From Ampullaceana balthica (taxonomy: Eukaryota > Mollusca > Gastropoda > Lymnaeidae), in contig CALYLW010000692.1 in NCBI GenBank assembly GCA_944989445.1, forward strand, positions 1 through 64,000: a stretch of 64,000 nucleotides of DNA, given 5' to 3'. The translations under genes were made by a program, and so were the position numbers. This document shows, in pieces, positions 48,556 through 60,880 of this stretch (position 1 is the stretch's first letter; each line of letters begins with the position of its first letter). The notes below the pieces were generated by a model. That model searched no databases. It saw only the letters and a program-made list of their open reading frames with translations, and was not told the origin of the DNA.

Positions 48556-49205
48556 GTAGGAGGCGTCTGTTGCCGTGTGCGGGGGGCGTCTGTTTCCGTT
48601 GGGGGGGGGGCGTCTGTTGCAGTGGGAGGCGCCTGTTATAGCGGGAGGCGTCTGTTACAGTAGGAGGCGTCTGTTACAGTAGGAGGCGTCTGTTACAGTA
48701 GGAGGCGTCTGTTACAGTAGGAGGCGTCTGTTACAGTAGGAGGCGTCTGTTACAGTAGGAGGCGTCTGTTACAGTAGGGGGCGTCTGTTACAGTAGGAGG
48801 CGTCTGTTACAGTAGGAGGCGTCTGTTACAGTAGGAGGCGTCTGTTACAGTAGGAGGCGTCTGTTACAGTAGGAGGCGTCTGTTACAGTAGGGGGCGTCT
48901 GTTACAGTAGGAGGCGTCTGTTACAGTAGGAAGATTCTGTTACAGTAGGAGGCGTCTGTTTTTTTAGGAGGCGTCTGTTACAGTAGGAGGCGTCTGTTAC
49001 AGTAGGAGGCGTCTGTTACAGTAGGAGGCATCTGTTACAGTAGGAGGCGTCTGTTACAGTAGGAAGCGTCTGTTACAGTAGGGGCGTCTATTGCATCAGG
49101 AGGCGTCTGTTACAGTAGGAGGGTCTGTTATTTTAGGGGGCGTCTGTTACAGTAGGAGGCTTCTGTTATGGTGGGAGGCGTCTGTTACAGTACGGGGGCG
49201 TCTTA
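48556..49205. repeat. Minisatellite, 19-bp unit, about 34 copies, starting at the splice donor
   Basis: The unit is CAGTAGGAGGCGTCTGTTA. The first intron bases after the exon (GTAGGAGGCGTCTGTT) are themselves a copy. The first four or five copies are diverged (TTGCCGTG, TTTCCGTT, TTGCAGTG), the middle is nearly uniform, and the right end decays. Every standard copy contains GTAGGA, the same six bases as the real 5' splice site. Confidence 0.95.
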
Positions 49206-52019
49206 CAGTATGTATCTGTTTAGGATATCCTGCTTCGAATAATTACCACGTGACTTAACACCGATCACCCTGTGCTACGCATATTTTAAAGCGCGTGTTA
49301 ACTAATATTTCAAAGAATCTTGATTTATATTTATTATTTTTCAAATCTGTATACCTCATTTTAAGTACTAGAAATATACCCGCTTCTGAACCGTAAATTA
49401 CTGCCTTAATTTGTTAATTGTTAAATTCTTTATGTGAATTTATGCCAATAACTTTTTAAAATTATTATCTTTGTATACGACGATTTAAGTTCGGCCTTCC
49501 AGTTGTAATACTTTTAAACTGTGAGCTAAGCTTTCCCTTGAGTTTTCAACTACATTTGGCCATAAGTTTCCATTTTAAAATATAATTTTCTCGTATTGAG
49601 AAAATGCCAAGAAATGTAAAGAGAACTTTGAAACTTTAAAAAAAAATTCAAAGTGTATTAACTTAATTTATAAATATCTATAGAACAATTTCTAACAGCA
49701 TATAGACCCATAAAAGAACACACACACACACACAAAGCCCCAAAACAACACAGCTCTATAAAACTATATTATAAATCTGGTGTAGTATTCCGTAGAATAA
49801 CAGACCAAAGTAGCACAGTCCTATTTAATAAGCACGCACCTTAATCTGACAATAAACATGTTTGAAAATGCACTAGTTAAAATAAAGGCTTTTTAAGAAT
49901 TACAGCACTAAAGTTCACTCTTTTAGGTCGTCTCAAAAAAACGATCAATATAAAATAACGTTTATATAATTTCTTTCCTCTATGTATTATGATTTTTTTT
50001 AAGTTTACAGCTTTTAGACTCATGTGATAGTTAAAAACATTACTAAAACAATACAAGTTTCATAATGAGATGTCATCTCGAATCTGGTCGTACTCCATTT
50101 TGGTATTTTTTCGTGACGGTGTGCCAAACTATTGAAACATACAAACAAACATACATACATATTCTTAAACATACACTCAAATATATAAACACACACCGCC
50201 CTTTACCATGGCCAGAATGTGCGCGCGTATGAATGGACATAGGGTTTGACCTCCTCAATACTATTTATACAAGCACAAGACCAACATAAGATCATTGAAG
50301 TTTGAATCAAGAGGAGCCTGCTGGAAATAGAGGAAGAAAAACAAACGGGGGGATTTAAGCCCCAGCCCACAGAAAGGGCGGCCACAGAACACGCAAACCT
50401 ACAGATAAGACCGCTGTTCACATCCGGGGATCGTCGTATTATTATCCGGAAGATGGCGGTCCCAGTGGGCGCGTCCTGAGTAGTTAGAGGACTGTTTACA
50501 TAAACAGACGTGAAGGTTAGTCTCCGGTAATCCATCAGTGCATTTGTTGCCTGCTGGGATCATCTACCTGCCCGTTCAATTTACCTCGCAACACAATTCC
50601 CGTAACTCCTTCCTGAGACAGGAGTTTGAGATTTGAGATATTCTCACATGGTTATGGGCCGTCACAGCATGAGCAACTGGTAGGGGAGGGGGTGGGAGGT
50701 CCCCGAGATGAGTGGTGAAGAAAAAAAATTCACAACGTTTCATATAAAGATATTTCATTGGGTCATTTAGAATCTAAATATATTTTAAAGCTAAGTGAAC
50801 TATTGACTTTAGATACTCATACAGCTTTTCTGATTTCTTAAAGCTTTTTTTAATTAAAAAAATAACTATTTATAACACATAATTATTTGGGCAATAAAAT
50901 ATCTATCCCAAAAATATCTGTCAACAAAATAAGCTGTCGAAACCATTTTATCAAGTTTTCTTTAAATCAAAACACAAGAAGAATATATACCTTGAATATT
51001 TACTGGTCACCAATGTATGCGGTGTGTGACGCTGATTTCATCGAATAAAACCAGGAGAATTCTTATTAAATTTCATGTTGTGGAATTTTGGTTGTCTTCC
51101 TGAACTTGTTTAACAAAACTAAACATCTCTGAAAACACACACGAATCTAGGTTTTTATTTATTTATTTTTTTAAGCAATTGAAACAATCGATCAATGTTC
51201 GCGAAACTTTTCAACAAGATGTGAAAATTATTTGAGAAGTAGCATTATAATAGTATAAGTGGGAGCGGCATACAAATTGCAATTTTATTTAAATTAAATA
51301 AAGTAACGATCGGAGAAACGAATCTCACTGATAAAGTAAATCTTGCTTTATCTCAGCTCGAATTCTCAGCCACAGTCCGGCTTAATTCCGTTATTCACAG
51401 CAACGATCCGACAACGCTCCGACGGTGGTCTGGTGGATGTACGATGTTTCTCTCGACGTCAGCTCTAAGGCCTTGTTTGGACATGACGACCGGTGGAAGA
51501 GCCCTAATGATCTTTCACTGAGGAGAAAGCTGGTTGATCTTGGTTGATCTTTCGTGGCAGGTACAGATCAACAGATCTTCGGCGGGGCTTAGACTTTGAT
51601 AGGCGGGGGCTCAGAGAACAACATCGATTGGCCTGTATGTCGTACGCTGGTGAGAGCCAGACTGCAGACGTGGCTTGCAAAAAAAACAAAAATGTTAGCT
51701 TTAAGAAAAAGGTGGTATTGATTTATTAAAAGTGCACAAGATAATTACTTTATTTAAAAATATAGCCGTCCAAACGTTTTGAGCGAGTATCACCAGTATT
51801 ATATTATTTGGCGGTGATTAATTTTGAATGTTTCAATAATAATCTCATTGATATTTACCGTTAATCCTGGCATTTATCGAATTGTCAATAATTCAGTTGG
51901 ATTAAATTGTTTTTTGTGATTAAATTAATTAGTCCACCACCCTGCCCCACCTCTACAGTCTTACCGATTTTTGATTCGCGAGTAGTGAAATAAGACCTCA
52001 GAACTAATTATAGAATAAT
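49206..52019. other. Unassigned intron sequence downstream of the ankyrin exon
   Basis: AT-rich. The 50050-50760 and 51380-51700 parts are less AT-rich, but no exon with both splice sites and a TRPC-like frame was found. The next expected TRPC exon was not seen. Confidence 0.45.
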
Positions 52020-52408
52020 TTGTTACAACGTGTGGCGACAGGGGAGGGGGGGGTGTTTAGGAAATGTGACGTCACACTAAAACGCACAACTTTAAATAAA
52101 AGTTCCACTTGAATATTTCATTGCTCACAATTTATTTAACGACGTTTTACATGGCTTCACGCGCGTTACGATATTAGAGTGCAGCCTTACACTAAATACT
52201 TACTTATAGGATTAAAAAAAATATTTGAAAAATGCTCATTTTGAAATAGAAAATACGGCTTTTGAAAGGAGGGTAGGGGGGGCCGGCAAGCTTTGCCACG
52301 TCATTTTGGAAGGGGGTCTAACGTTTTGTGACGAACGGTTGACAAGGTGGTGCGGGCTAAAAAAAAATCGGCCAAATTCGTGTGACGTCATTTATGGACG
52401 CGGCAAAT
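52020..52408 (+). mobile_element. Dispersed MITE-like element carrying TGACGTCA (copy 4)
   Basis: Shares GTGACGTCACACTAAAACG, GTTACGATATTAGAGTGCAG and a right end GTGACGTCATTTATGGACG with copies 1-3. TGACGTCA is at 52067 and 52383. The left end is unclear. Confidence 0.65.
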
Positions 52409-53100
52409 AGGACAATCGTCAATAAAGTTGTTGATATTACTGAATTTATGTTACTGTCAATGATAACAAGGCGATAATCAATGATATTGGTGGAGTCACC
52501 CCTTTGATGGCAAAATGACGTTGCGAAAAGTCTTTTACTAAAACTGGGTACGTAAAAAAAAAGATGAAGTTTAGAGTTATATCTTATCTTATCTGTTTAC
52601 AGACGCTCCTTCTATACAGAAGATTATTGCATTTGCATCCTACGCTTATCTACGTTTACAACAATTTAAAAACAAAAAAGTATTAGCTGGTCGGAAAAAG
52701 TAAGGAGAGGGGGGGTGGTTAAAAATTCTTAGAATGTGATAAAGACGGAACGAGCATTACATTATCTAGTAATACGAGATAATTAAATCCGTCATCTTGC
52801 AGTACAGATGCACTATTTTTACGGCAATGTAAACGAACATTGGAAATGAAAAGGAGTTATTTTATGAAAATATGTTTAGATGACAGGATCTACGTGTATA
52901 ATAGATTTATAAAACGATTTTGTACGTTGGCTCCATATGGATTAAAACAAATTCAAAATTTTACACAACTGTGGATATTTTGTCCCGTTGTTTTTATTGT
53001 AACTTTTGATACTTCCTCCCTTTTCATTGTTTTTATTATTTGTTGTACAACTTTTTGCCCCTTCTTTTATCATTACATATTTATTTTGCATCATATACAA
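52409..53100. other. Unassigned intron sequence
   Basis: No gene, RNA or repeat recognised. Confidence 0.4.
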
Positions 53101-53774
53101 CAGTGGTGGCCAGACCTGTAGTAAATGAGAGCCATTTTATACATAATAGGGCTGCGGAAATTAACGATTAATTAATCGATTAATTGTTTTAAAAATTTAA
53201 TCGATTACTATTAATTTGATCAATTAAAATTCGATTAGCCTTTAAGAAAATATTCCTAATACTTTTTTCCCAATTTATTAATAATTTATATTTTTTCTTA
53301 CTTACATACTTTTCCCTTGTATTATTAGCATTTATTTAGACGTGCGTACGTACACAAAAAGGTTTTTCTTCCTTATTTCTTGCACAGCAATAGCAAAACG
53401 AATTTGCCCGTGTTACGTCACAAAATTTGGGAGCCATATAATTACCGTGACTTAACCGATTTCACGAAATAAGGAATCGCAACTTAACAGGATCTATATA
53501 TGCGTAATAAAAAATATAATTAATCGATATTAATCGATTAATGGAATACATTTTTTCCCCAATTAATCAACAACAAAAAATTTTCAATCAGTACCAGTCC
53601 TAAAAAATAATTAAAAATTGGTAAGAGCCGCCTTGAAGTACAATGGGTCTTTAAACCTGGCTTGAAATCTTCCAGTAATCCTTGTTACGTCTATTTCATA
53701 ACTTGTTCCCGAGCCGCAATAGGAACAAAGAAGAGCCCCATGCGGCTCGCGAGCCGTAGTTTGGCCACCGTAGA
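53101..53774. mobile_element. hAT-like nonautonomous element with a nested MITE
   Basis: Left end CAGTGGTGGCCAGACCTG and right part GCGAGCCGTAGTTTGGCCAC CG are imperfect inverted repeats, with AGAGCC-type subterminal blocks. The right terminus is damaged and no clean 8-bp duplication is visible. It is split by the TAGGGCTG-family element at 53147-53602. Confidence 0.65.
53147..53602 (+). mobile_element. TAGGGCTG-family MITE, nested copy
   Basis: Starts TAGGGCTGCGGAAATTAACG and ends ACCAGTCCTA, with ATCGATTAA-rich ends. It shares its left end with 11590-12057 and its right half with 20700-20922. Confidence 0.7.
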
Positions 53775-56444
53775 AATAGAATGTCTTTTATAATGTAAAT
53801 ATTGTTTTAATACTTGCGTAAGCTATTTGTACTTTGGTATTAGTCAATTAATAAAGCTTTAATTTATTGTTTTGAGCCCACAATTTGTTTGTGTATCACG
53901 TATTTTATTTTAAAACTTTATCGCAGTCCTATTTTAAATGATGTATAGTAAAAGTATATCGACATTGAAAGAAATAATATCACGAATTAGTGGTTGCTTT
54001 TTAAAAAAAATTAATTGTAATAAAACTATTTCAAAATGCATAAACTTAAGCACCTGTTTTATTCTTTTTAGTGAGGCAAATCATCATATTACTCTCGGAA
54101 GTACTCTTCATTCAAATTCATCATGTGCATTTAATCTATTTTATTTAAAACGAGCAACAAAGCCCGTCCAAGGACGTTCCATCACCGTTCGATGGCATGT
54201 TGTAACTCCCCCCCCCCAACCGACGTCTCGACCGGCATACTTGTGCATCACGTCAAAAATACTATTCATTATAGTTAAAATAAATAACTCGTAAAAACAG
54301 CACTTTTGACTATAAATCCCAAACAATCATAACTCATAATAAAGTCTTGGAAGAAATACTGCACCAAAAATAACTCTTTTTGAACGTCCGCGTAAACCTG
54401 TTCAATATGATTAGCTGTAGGAGTAATATGTGTTTGAGTGACCAATCGCTATTGATGACCGGACAGAACGGACTGAAAATTGCCTTTTATTATATAATAT
54501 GCTTATTTTTGAGGGGTTCCAAAATCTTTTTGATTGATGAGGATATAATCTCAATGGCTTTAATCGCAGAATTTTTTTAAAGAAATAAAAATTAATATAT
54601 TAATGCTAGTTCAATTTTAGTTGTTCTTCATTAAAAGAGAGCATATATTTTTAAATTATAATATTTAAATATATATGTATCGCGCATTTAAGGTTTCTAA
54701 ACATTGTAAATCTTCTGGAATTTTATTTTTAACTATCGCTGGAACTTAAAAGGAGAATTTCGTTTTGGACTAAGGTGGGGCAAAAAATATTTCGATTGAA
54801 TCTTTGAGTGATTAATTTCTACTTCGATTTCTATTTCGTTAAAATTTTATAAATAGAAAAGTTTGACGTCACGCTCCAGTCCTATTTATTTGTCGCTACC
54901 CTTGCTACCCCGCCCCTAAACAAACAACAAAAAAAAACATTTTAATCATTAAACAGCAGATAAAATATAAAAATCTTAGAATTTGTTTTACAAGCATAAG
55001 ACTGAACGTTTTGTTGTTTTTGTTGTTTGTTTGGGTTTTTTTTTACTCTCTCGTATACGGAGTAAAAGGGGAAGTATTGTAATCTTGGACAAAATCGACG
55101 CCAATGTTTTAACAAATCTCGACATTTGAAACCTTCCTGAGTCGGAAAAAAACGAATTTTGTGATCTTGTCTGTATGTGTTGGGTCTGTGTTTGTGTGAA
55201 CGCGATAGCTTGAGGACCGTTTCAGTTATGAGGACGGAATTTCTTAGATAGGTTCTAGGTTATGTAAGTAGGTTTCTATTAAATTTTTGGGCGATTTCCG
55301 TAGACCTGAAGTGGTACTTACCTAGATTCCACTGCAAATGCACAGTTTTGGGCCCCCGGCCCACAATGAGTGGTAATTTTACAAAAATAATGTGTCAATA
55401 ACATTCTATAACATAATATTCAACAACCTCCAAAAGTTTCATGGCGATCGAATGAATCTTTTAGTAATGCAGAAAGGTCATACATACATACATTTTTTTT
55501 TCTTTTACTTCGTTCCTTTTTCATAAACTGATTTCTTGCTCAAATAATGCCGTCATACATTCAGTTTAGGGGAGCTCACTCCCGCTTTATTTTTCAAATA
55601 AAAATTTTTTTGTCATGACGCAACAGCCATGCGCACCACACCACGCAATTCCCGATCACTCAAAGTTGTCTTTGAACCAGTTTATCGGCACATCAAGGGG
55701 GAAGCTTGTACTTGTACATCACAGACCTCGTGCCCCGTCTGATAGGAACACACTCCCCCTAGCGGCCATCTTCTGCATATTATCCTATTGTTCTGTACAC
55801 AGACAACAAAGGCCAGGCTTCTCGTCTTTGACTTTGCAGAGCCTGCTGATGGCGAGCATCTGATTGTGCTCTGGGCAGATGCATGTGTTCTTTTTTTCTT
55901 TTCACTTTCGTCTTTGTATCTTTGAAAGGTTCTTTAAGACCTGATATTGAACACACACAGACACGCGCGCACACAAACACGCACGGTTTCTTTGATGGCA
56001 TTCTCCTTATTTTAATTCCTGACTTTCAACTGTTTACATAGGACAACGTTAAACTCTGCTCTCAGAATGTGTCCCCCTGGTAGAACCTCAGCGGGAGAAT
56101 CACGCATGGGACGAAACTGCCCAGGCAGTGCGACAGTGGTTCCCAAACGCTCCTCCGCTGGCACGTTTCGTGGGATTTTGGAAGAATATGTGTTCATTAC
56201 AACAACAAAAACTGTTAAACATTGTTAGACGTAGAGAGATGCTCATTCAAAATAGACTGGACACCCCGAATCAAAACGGTTGACAAAATGCGTTGTATTT
56301 GATGTTTGGTTTGATCCTCACAAAATCTGCACGAAGTCACTTATCTTATTAACTCTTTAATCCGCGTAGTGCATGCTTGTGTAAAGTTGATACCTTAGTT
56401 TTATAGTGGTAATGAGGTGTAATTTTGAAAATTAAGATCAGATT
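53775..56444. other. Unassigned intron sequence with dispersed-repeat fragments
   Basis: 53875-53932 (CACAATTTGTTTGTG ... TATCGCAGTCCT) matches 60320-60370. 54300-54415 shares GACTATAAATCC and GCACCAAAAATAACT with other copies in the window. 55140-55495 has a form reminiscent of an interspersed element tail ending in a CATA repeat. At 56133, CAGTGGTTCCCAAACGCTCC resembles a hAT left end without a partner. No gene. Confidence 0.4.
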
Positions 56445-56620
56445 TAGTTTCTCGTGATAGTTTAAAGGTGATGGTATTGACATAAGCCAATATAACAGTT
56501 ATAAGTTCTCACGATAGTTTAAAGGTGATGGTATTGACATAAGCCAATATAACAGTTATAAGTTCTCACGATAGTTTAAAGGTGATGGTATTGACATAAG
56601 CCAATATAACCGTTATAATT
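56445..56620. repeat. Tandem repeat, 57-bp unit, three copies
   Basis: The unit contains GATAGTTTAAAGGTGATGGT and ATTGACATAAGCCAATATAA; copies begin about 57 bp apart (TTTAAAGG at 56461, 56518 and 56575). Confidence 0.9.
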
Positions 56621-56789
56621 AACGAAGTTGCTTAATTAACCTTTACACCTACGTGAAATTATAAAATAAATTTATTCCTTTGAATTAAAAATCGAAAATC
56701 GGATAGTAAATACGTGTATTTTGATGTAATTTATTAACGTTTATCCTTGAAGGCATGGACTAGACACAGTGTTTAAGTCATTGATCATC

Positions 56790-57055
56790 AATGGCGATAG
56801 TGAAGTCAATAGTGCACTTGCCTCACAAGCTGAGGGGCGTGGGATCTAGCCCACGTTAAAGCCATAGTAAAAAATGTTAATGAATGACTATCGTTAAAAA
56901 TTCCTCCGCTGACCTGGAGAGGAGATGGGCGCCGCCAAGGTCTACCAAGCCCCGAGAAAGTTCTAATGGAAACATTAGAACCCCCTACGTCCACGAGGTT
57001 ATGGGACACACACATACACACATCAATAAAACTCAAGGCCGATTTGCCTAGTCTT
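56790..57055 (+). mobile_element. tRNA-derived SINE (probable)
   Basis: The head has an A-box-like TAGTGCACTTG (56810-56820, fits TRGYNNANNNG) and, about 25 bases on, a B-box-like GGGATCTAGCCC near 56841-56852 with one mismatch to the consensus. It is followed by a roughly 190-bp body. Such a layout is typical of tRNA-related SINEs transcribed by RNA polymerase III. No second copy is present in the window. Confidence 0.5.
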
Positions 57056-57974
57056 GACAGACTGACTATAACAATTTGAACATAACGTGATTATTTGATT
57101 GGATTATTTTAAAATCAATTTTAATGAATTTATTGTTTTAATTGTTAGTTGCATATTTCCGCAACCATTAATGTCCAAGGCAGCGAAATTAAAAATCCGG
57201 GTCATGTTTTTCAATAACTTCTTTTTTTTCGTTGTGGGAGGGTTTGGTCTATCTTTCACCCCCCCCCTCCCTTTTTCCCCATTCCTTTTTTAACACTCAG
57301 CTCCAAACAACTTTATCCTTCGCAGTCGTGAAACGTAAACTGTTTGAATTAGGCTTCCAATGTTTAAAGATTCACGCCAGTACACTCCTCCGGATCTCTG
57401 TCTACAATATCGATATGGAAACTTAGGGCGGCTCTAGAAAACAAATTGTATTTTGTCTTACCGTGTCATGATTAGACTGCCACCACACACACTGCGCTGC
57501 CAGGCGCGATGAAATAAGACATCGCACCATCGGTGCGTGCAAAATGAGTAAGGTTGAACAAAAAATGGCTTTAGTTTTTTTCCTCGTTCAGCTCAGAGTT
57601 ACACCTCAGCTGACGTAGTTCAATGACGACACAGGTCACCCAGTGCTAGCAGCCTATCGGGTTAGACTGGGTCGACCTCATGTGTGTATCTGTTTTCACT
57701 AAAACAGTTGTGCGTGGCAGCACATTTTTTGGCCAGAATTTGCCGCCGACGACATGCCAACGACGGTCAATCCAATATGTTCCTTGTACCCCGCCTCACC
57801 ACCTCCGACCATCTTTAATTGAACCAGGATTGAATGATTCTTTTTTAAGAAGTATATAATAAGTCTTCAACTGGTGTTAAAAGAACGAAGCGACTGGAAA
57901 TTTGAAGGGGGACAGGAGTGTATAGCGCTTGCTTTCAAATACTTAAGGAGCCATCTAATTTAACATCAACTGAG
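57056..57974. other. Unassigned intron sequence
   Basis: No feature supported; T- and C-rich runs occur at 57220-57290. Confidence 0.4.
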
Positions 57975-58640
57975 ATGTAATCATACAATACAAACTCTTC
58001 GAACAGATGTAATCATACAATACATACCCTTCCAACAGATGCAATCATAAAATACATACCCTTCGAACAGATCCAATCATACAATACATACCCTTCGAAC
58101 AGATCTAATCATACAATACATACCCTTCGAACAAATCCAATCATACAATACATACCCTTAAAACAGATCCAATCATACAATACATACCCATAAAACAGAT
58201 CCAATCATACAATACATACCCTTCGAACAGATCTAATCATACAATACATACCCTTCGAACAAATCCAATCATGCAATACATATCCTTCGAACAGATCCAA
58301 TCATAAAATACATACCCTTCGAAAAGATCCAATCATACAATACATACCCTTCGAACAGATCCAATCATACAATACATACCCTTCGAACAGATCCAATCAT
58401 ACAACACATACCCTTCGAACAGATCCAATCATACAACACATACCCTTCGAACAGATCCAATCATACAATACATACCCTTCGAACAGATCCAATCATACAA
58501 TACATACCCTTCGAACAGATCCAATCATACAATACATACCCTTCGAACAGATCCAATCATACAATATATACCCTTCGAACAGATCCAATCATACAATACA
58601 TACCATTCGAACAGAGCAATCATAAAATACATATCTTTCA
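57975..58640. repeat. Minisatellite, 32-bp unit, about 21 copies
   Basis: The unit contains AACAGATCCAATCATACAAT and ACATACCCTTCG, with point variants (AAATCC, ATAAAATAC, CATAAAAC) mainly toward the left. Confidence 0.93.
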
Positions 58641-58779
58641 AAAAAATCCTAGTATTGATCACTTACAGAGACCTAACCCAATCCCATCTGCCCCCTGTTA
58701 CTGTATGAGGAAATGACAGCACAAATGTCACTGACATGCACCCAGTCAACAATAACACCATTCAAACTATTAAATTCCC

Positions 58780-59015
58780 TGCTTACACCTCCCGAGCTTA
58801 CGTGAAAAACCGTATCAGACAGTGCTTACATGGGAACAGTACTAGACAGTCCTTACATTCCAGCTTACACGGATACAGTAATACACAGCCATTACATCAC
58901 CAGCTTACTAGCAAACAGTAACAGGCGGTCATTACATAACCAGCTCACATGAAACCTAGTACCGGACAGCCCTTACATCACCACCTTACATAAAAACAGT
59001 ACCAGACAGTCCTTA
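58780..59015. repeat. Degenerate tandem repeat with a CAGTCCTTACAT core
   Basis: Five or six diverged copies of a unit near 37 bp containing AGCTTACA, AACAGTA and CAGTCCTTACAT-like blocks. Confidence 0.55.
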
Positions 59016-59683
59016 AATAAAAACAGAGCTAGCAAGCCCCCCCTCCCCCCGCCCCCCCCCACCGCCCGCATCGCCGCCACTGCAAGTGATGCCACGGCCC
59101 TGTCACGCCTTGGCACAGGAAATATTTACACTTGTCAGAATCCGTCATTTCACGTGTGGATAGCTTCTCAAATTAACTCTCATTGGCACGGGCCGCGATG
59201 CTCGCGTCTAAATCACCTGATTCATACGACCGCTGAACTGGAGTAGACCTGAGAGGGAGGCGTGTGAGGCGAGGGGAGGAGGGAGATGACGGGTTAGTTT
59301 GTAATTAACCCTTTAGATCCTTATGCAGGGGATCACACACTTGGCAAGAGATTGTTAAAATAAACGGCTACTCGTCAAGAGTTTAAAAAAAAATTAGTTG
59401 CTGATTACATGATATATCTTGTCACTCAGAGACACAGAGGAGGAGAGAGAGAGAGAGGGGGAGAGAGATAAAAGAAGGGCAAGGAAATGCTATCATCAAA
59501 ATGATGATTTGATGGCATCTTGAAAAGCACATTCTCATAGATAGGCTAATTACAACAACAAAAAATAGTTATTGTGGTTCGAATTGGGCTCAGCATCCAA
59601 ATTTGTCCAGTCAACTCTAAAAACTAGAGCTATAGCGTAATTTTTTTTTAATTGTTTATTATTAGTAGTAGTATTACTACTAC

Positions 59684-59719
<36 letters not shown>

Positions 59720-60200
59720 AATAGAATGAGCAAATACTCTTTTATAAAATTTCGTTTTGTCACATAACTTAACCACCCCCACTTGGGACTCCGCCACTCA
59801 CCGCTCATTTCTAATGTAATTACATCACCTTCCAGACACTCTAGTAACTAGTAGACTCTATGGGCGCTAAACACCACCCGCCACCCTCACACAAACATAA
59901 ACACCATCCGCCCCCCACCCCACCCTTACACAAATACCACTGTTCCACTGGACAAAAAAAATTTATAGGTTTATTTTATTACATGTTTGTTTTTAACGAG
60001 ATGTGTCGAACACAAATGAAGAAAGTGACTGAAAGCTAGGCTGGCAGATATGTGGCCATCGACCAATACGATTCATTAAGTATAGCTTGTGAGGTCGTCG
60101 AACAAACAACACTGACAGAAAGCTTTCGACACTAACAATTAAGCCTGACTTACATTGATGTTTAATATGTAGATGAATGTAAAGTATGTTATGTAAATGG
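59016..60200. other. Unassigned intron sequence with simple repeats
   Basis: C-rich runs at 59038-59060, (GA)n at 59438-59467, and TAG/TAT/ATT triplet repeats at 59660-59716. No gene. Confidence 0.5.
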
Positions 60201-60204
60201 TGAA

Positions 60205-60355
60205 ATACAAAATACACAAACAAATTGTGTAATGAAAACAATAAATTTAAGCTTTATTATTTAATGTTTACTGTTGCATTAGTTAAATAAATAAGCTTAA
60301 AGTTATTGTTTTCATGACACAATTTATTTGTGTGTTGTGTATTTTATTTAAAGGC
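60205..60355. repeat. Inverted repeat (hairpin) with ~60-bp arms
   Basis: The left arm, with ATACACAAACAAATTGTGT and GAAAACAATAAATTTAAGCT, pairs with the right arm, with AAGCTTAAAGTTATTGTTTTC and ACACAATTTATTTGTGTGTT. The right flank is also present as a single copy near 53875-53932. Confidence 0.7.
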
Positions 60356-60416
60356 CCTATCGCAGTCCTGCTCTATATGATTTATTTCAAATGGTGCGTT
60401 AACTAAACCATGTCTA

Positions 60417-60854
60417 TTGTGTGTCAACTATATATTTCTCGTTATTTCTCGTCAGCTAATTCCAGGACATGTCTTTTCGAAGGTCCTTCTTTTCGAAGAT
60501 CCTGCTAATCGTAGGCCCTGCTATCGTAGGTCCTGCTATCGTAGGTCCTGCTATCGTAGGTCCTGCTATCGTAGGTCCTGCTATCGTAGGCCCTGCTATC
60601 GTAGGTCCTGCTATCATAAGTCATGCTTATCGAAGGTCCTAAAATTTCTGGAAAAATCATCAGAGGAAGGTGATATGGACCTCTCGCACTTCAAGGCCAA
60701 CATAAATATTCACAAGATAGAAGGGAAACTGAAGCTGGGCAGTGCTAAAAATAAAGTGAGCGTTTCGGCTATGAAGTCTTCTACAGATAAAATCCAGCGA
60801 CAGACAATTGACCTGTATAGAAATGTAGATGACCGGAAATGGAATGCAGTTTAA
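60417..60854 (+). other. Unrecognised frame with a YRRSC pentapeptide repeat and hydrophilic tail
   Basis: A 145-codon frame. Its middle is a 15-bp tandem repeat (TCGTAGGTCCTGCTA, 60508-60640, about nine copies) that encodes YRRSC. The tail (60650-60851) is hydrophilic, reading SSEEGDMDLSHFKANI and later AMKSSTDKIQRQTID, and ends in TAA. The tail looks more protein-like than other chance frames here and has an acceptor-like ATCATCAG at 60656-60663. I do not recognise it. It could be a captured gene fragment, transposon protein piece or chance frame. Confidence 0.25.
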
Positions 60855-60880
60855 TCTAAACTTTCATTATTATTTTTGTA

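Noticed and set aside
55140..55500. Interspersed element with a CATA-repeat tail
   Set aside because: The layout is suggestive, but without a second copy or clear ends in this window the class cannot be supported.
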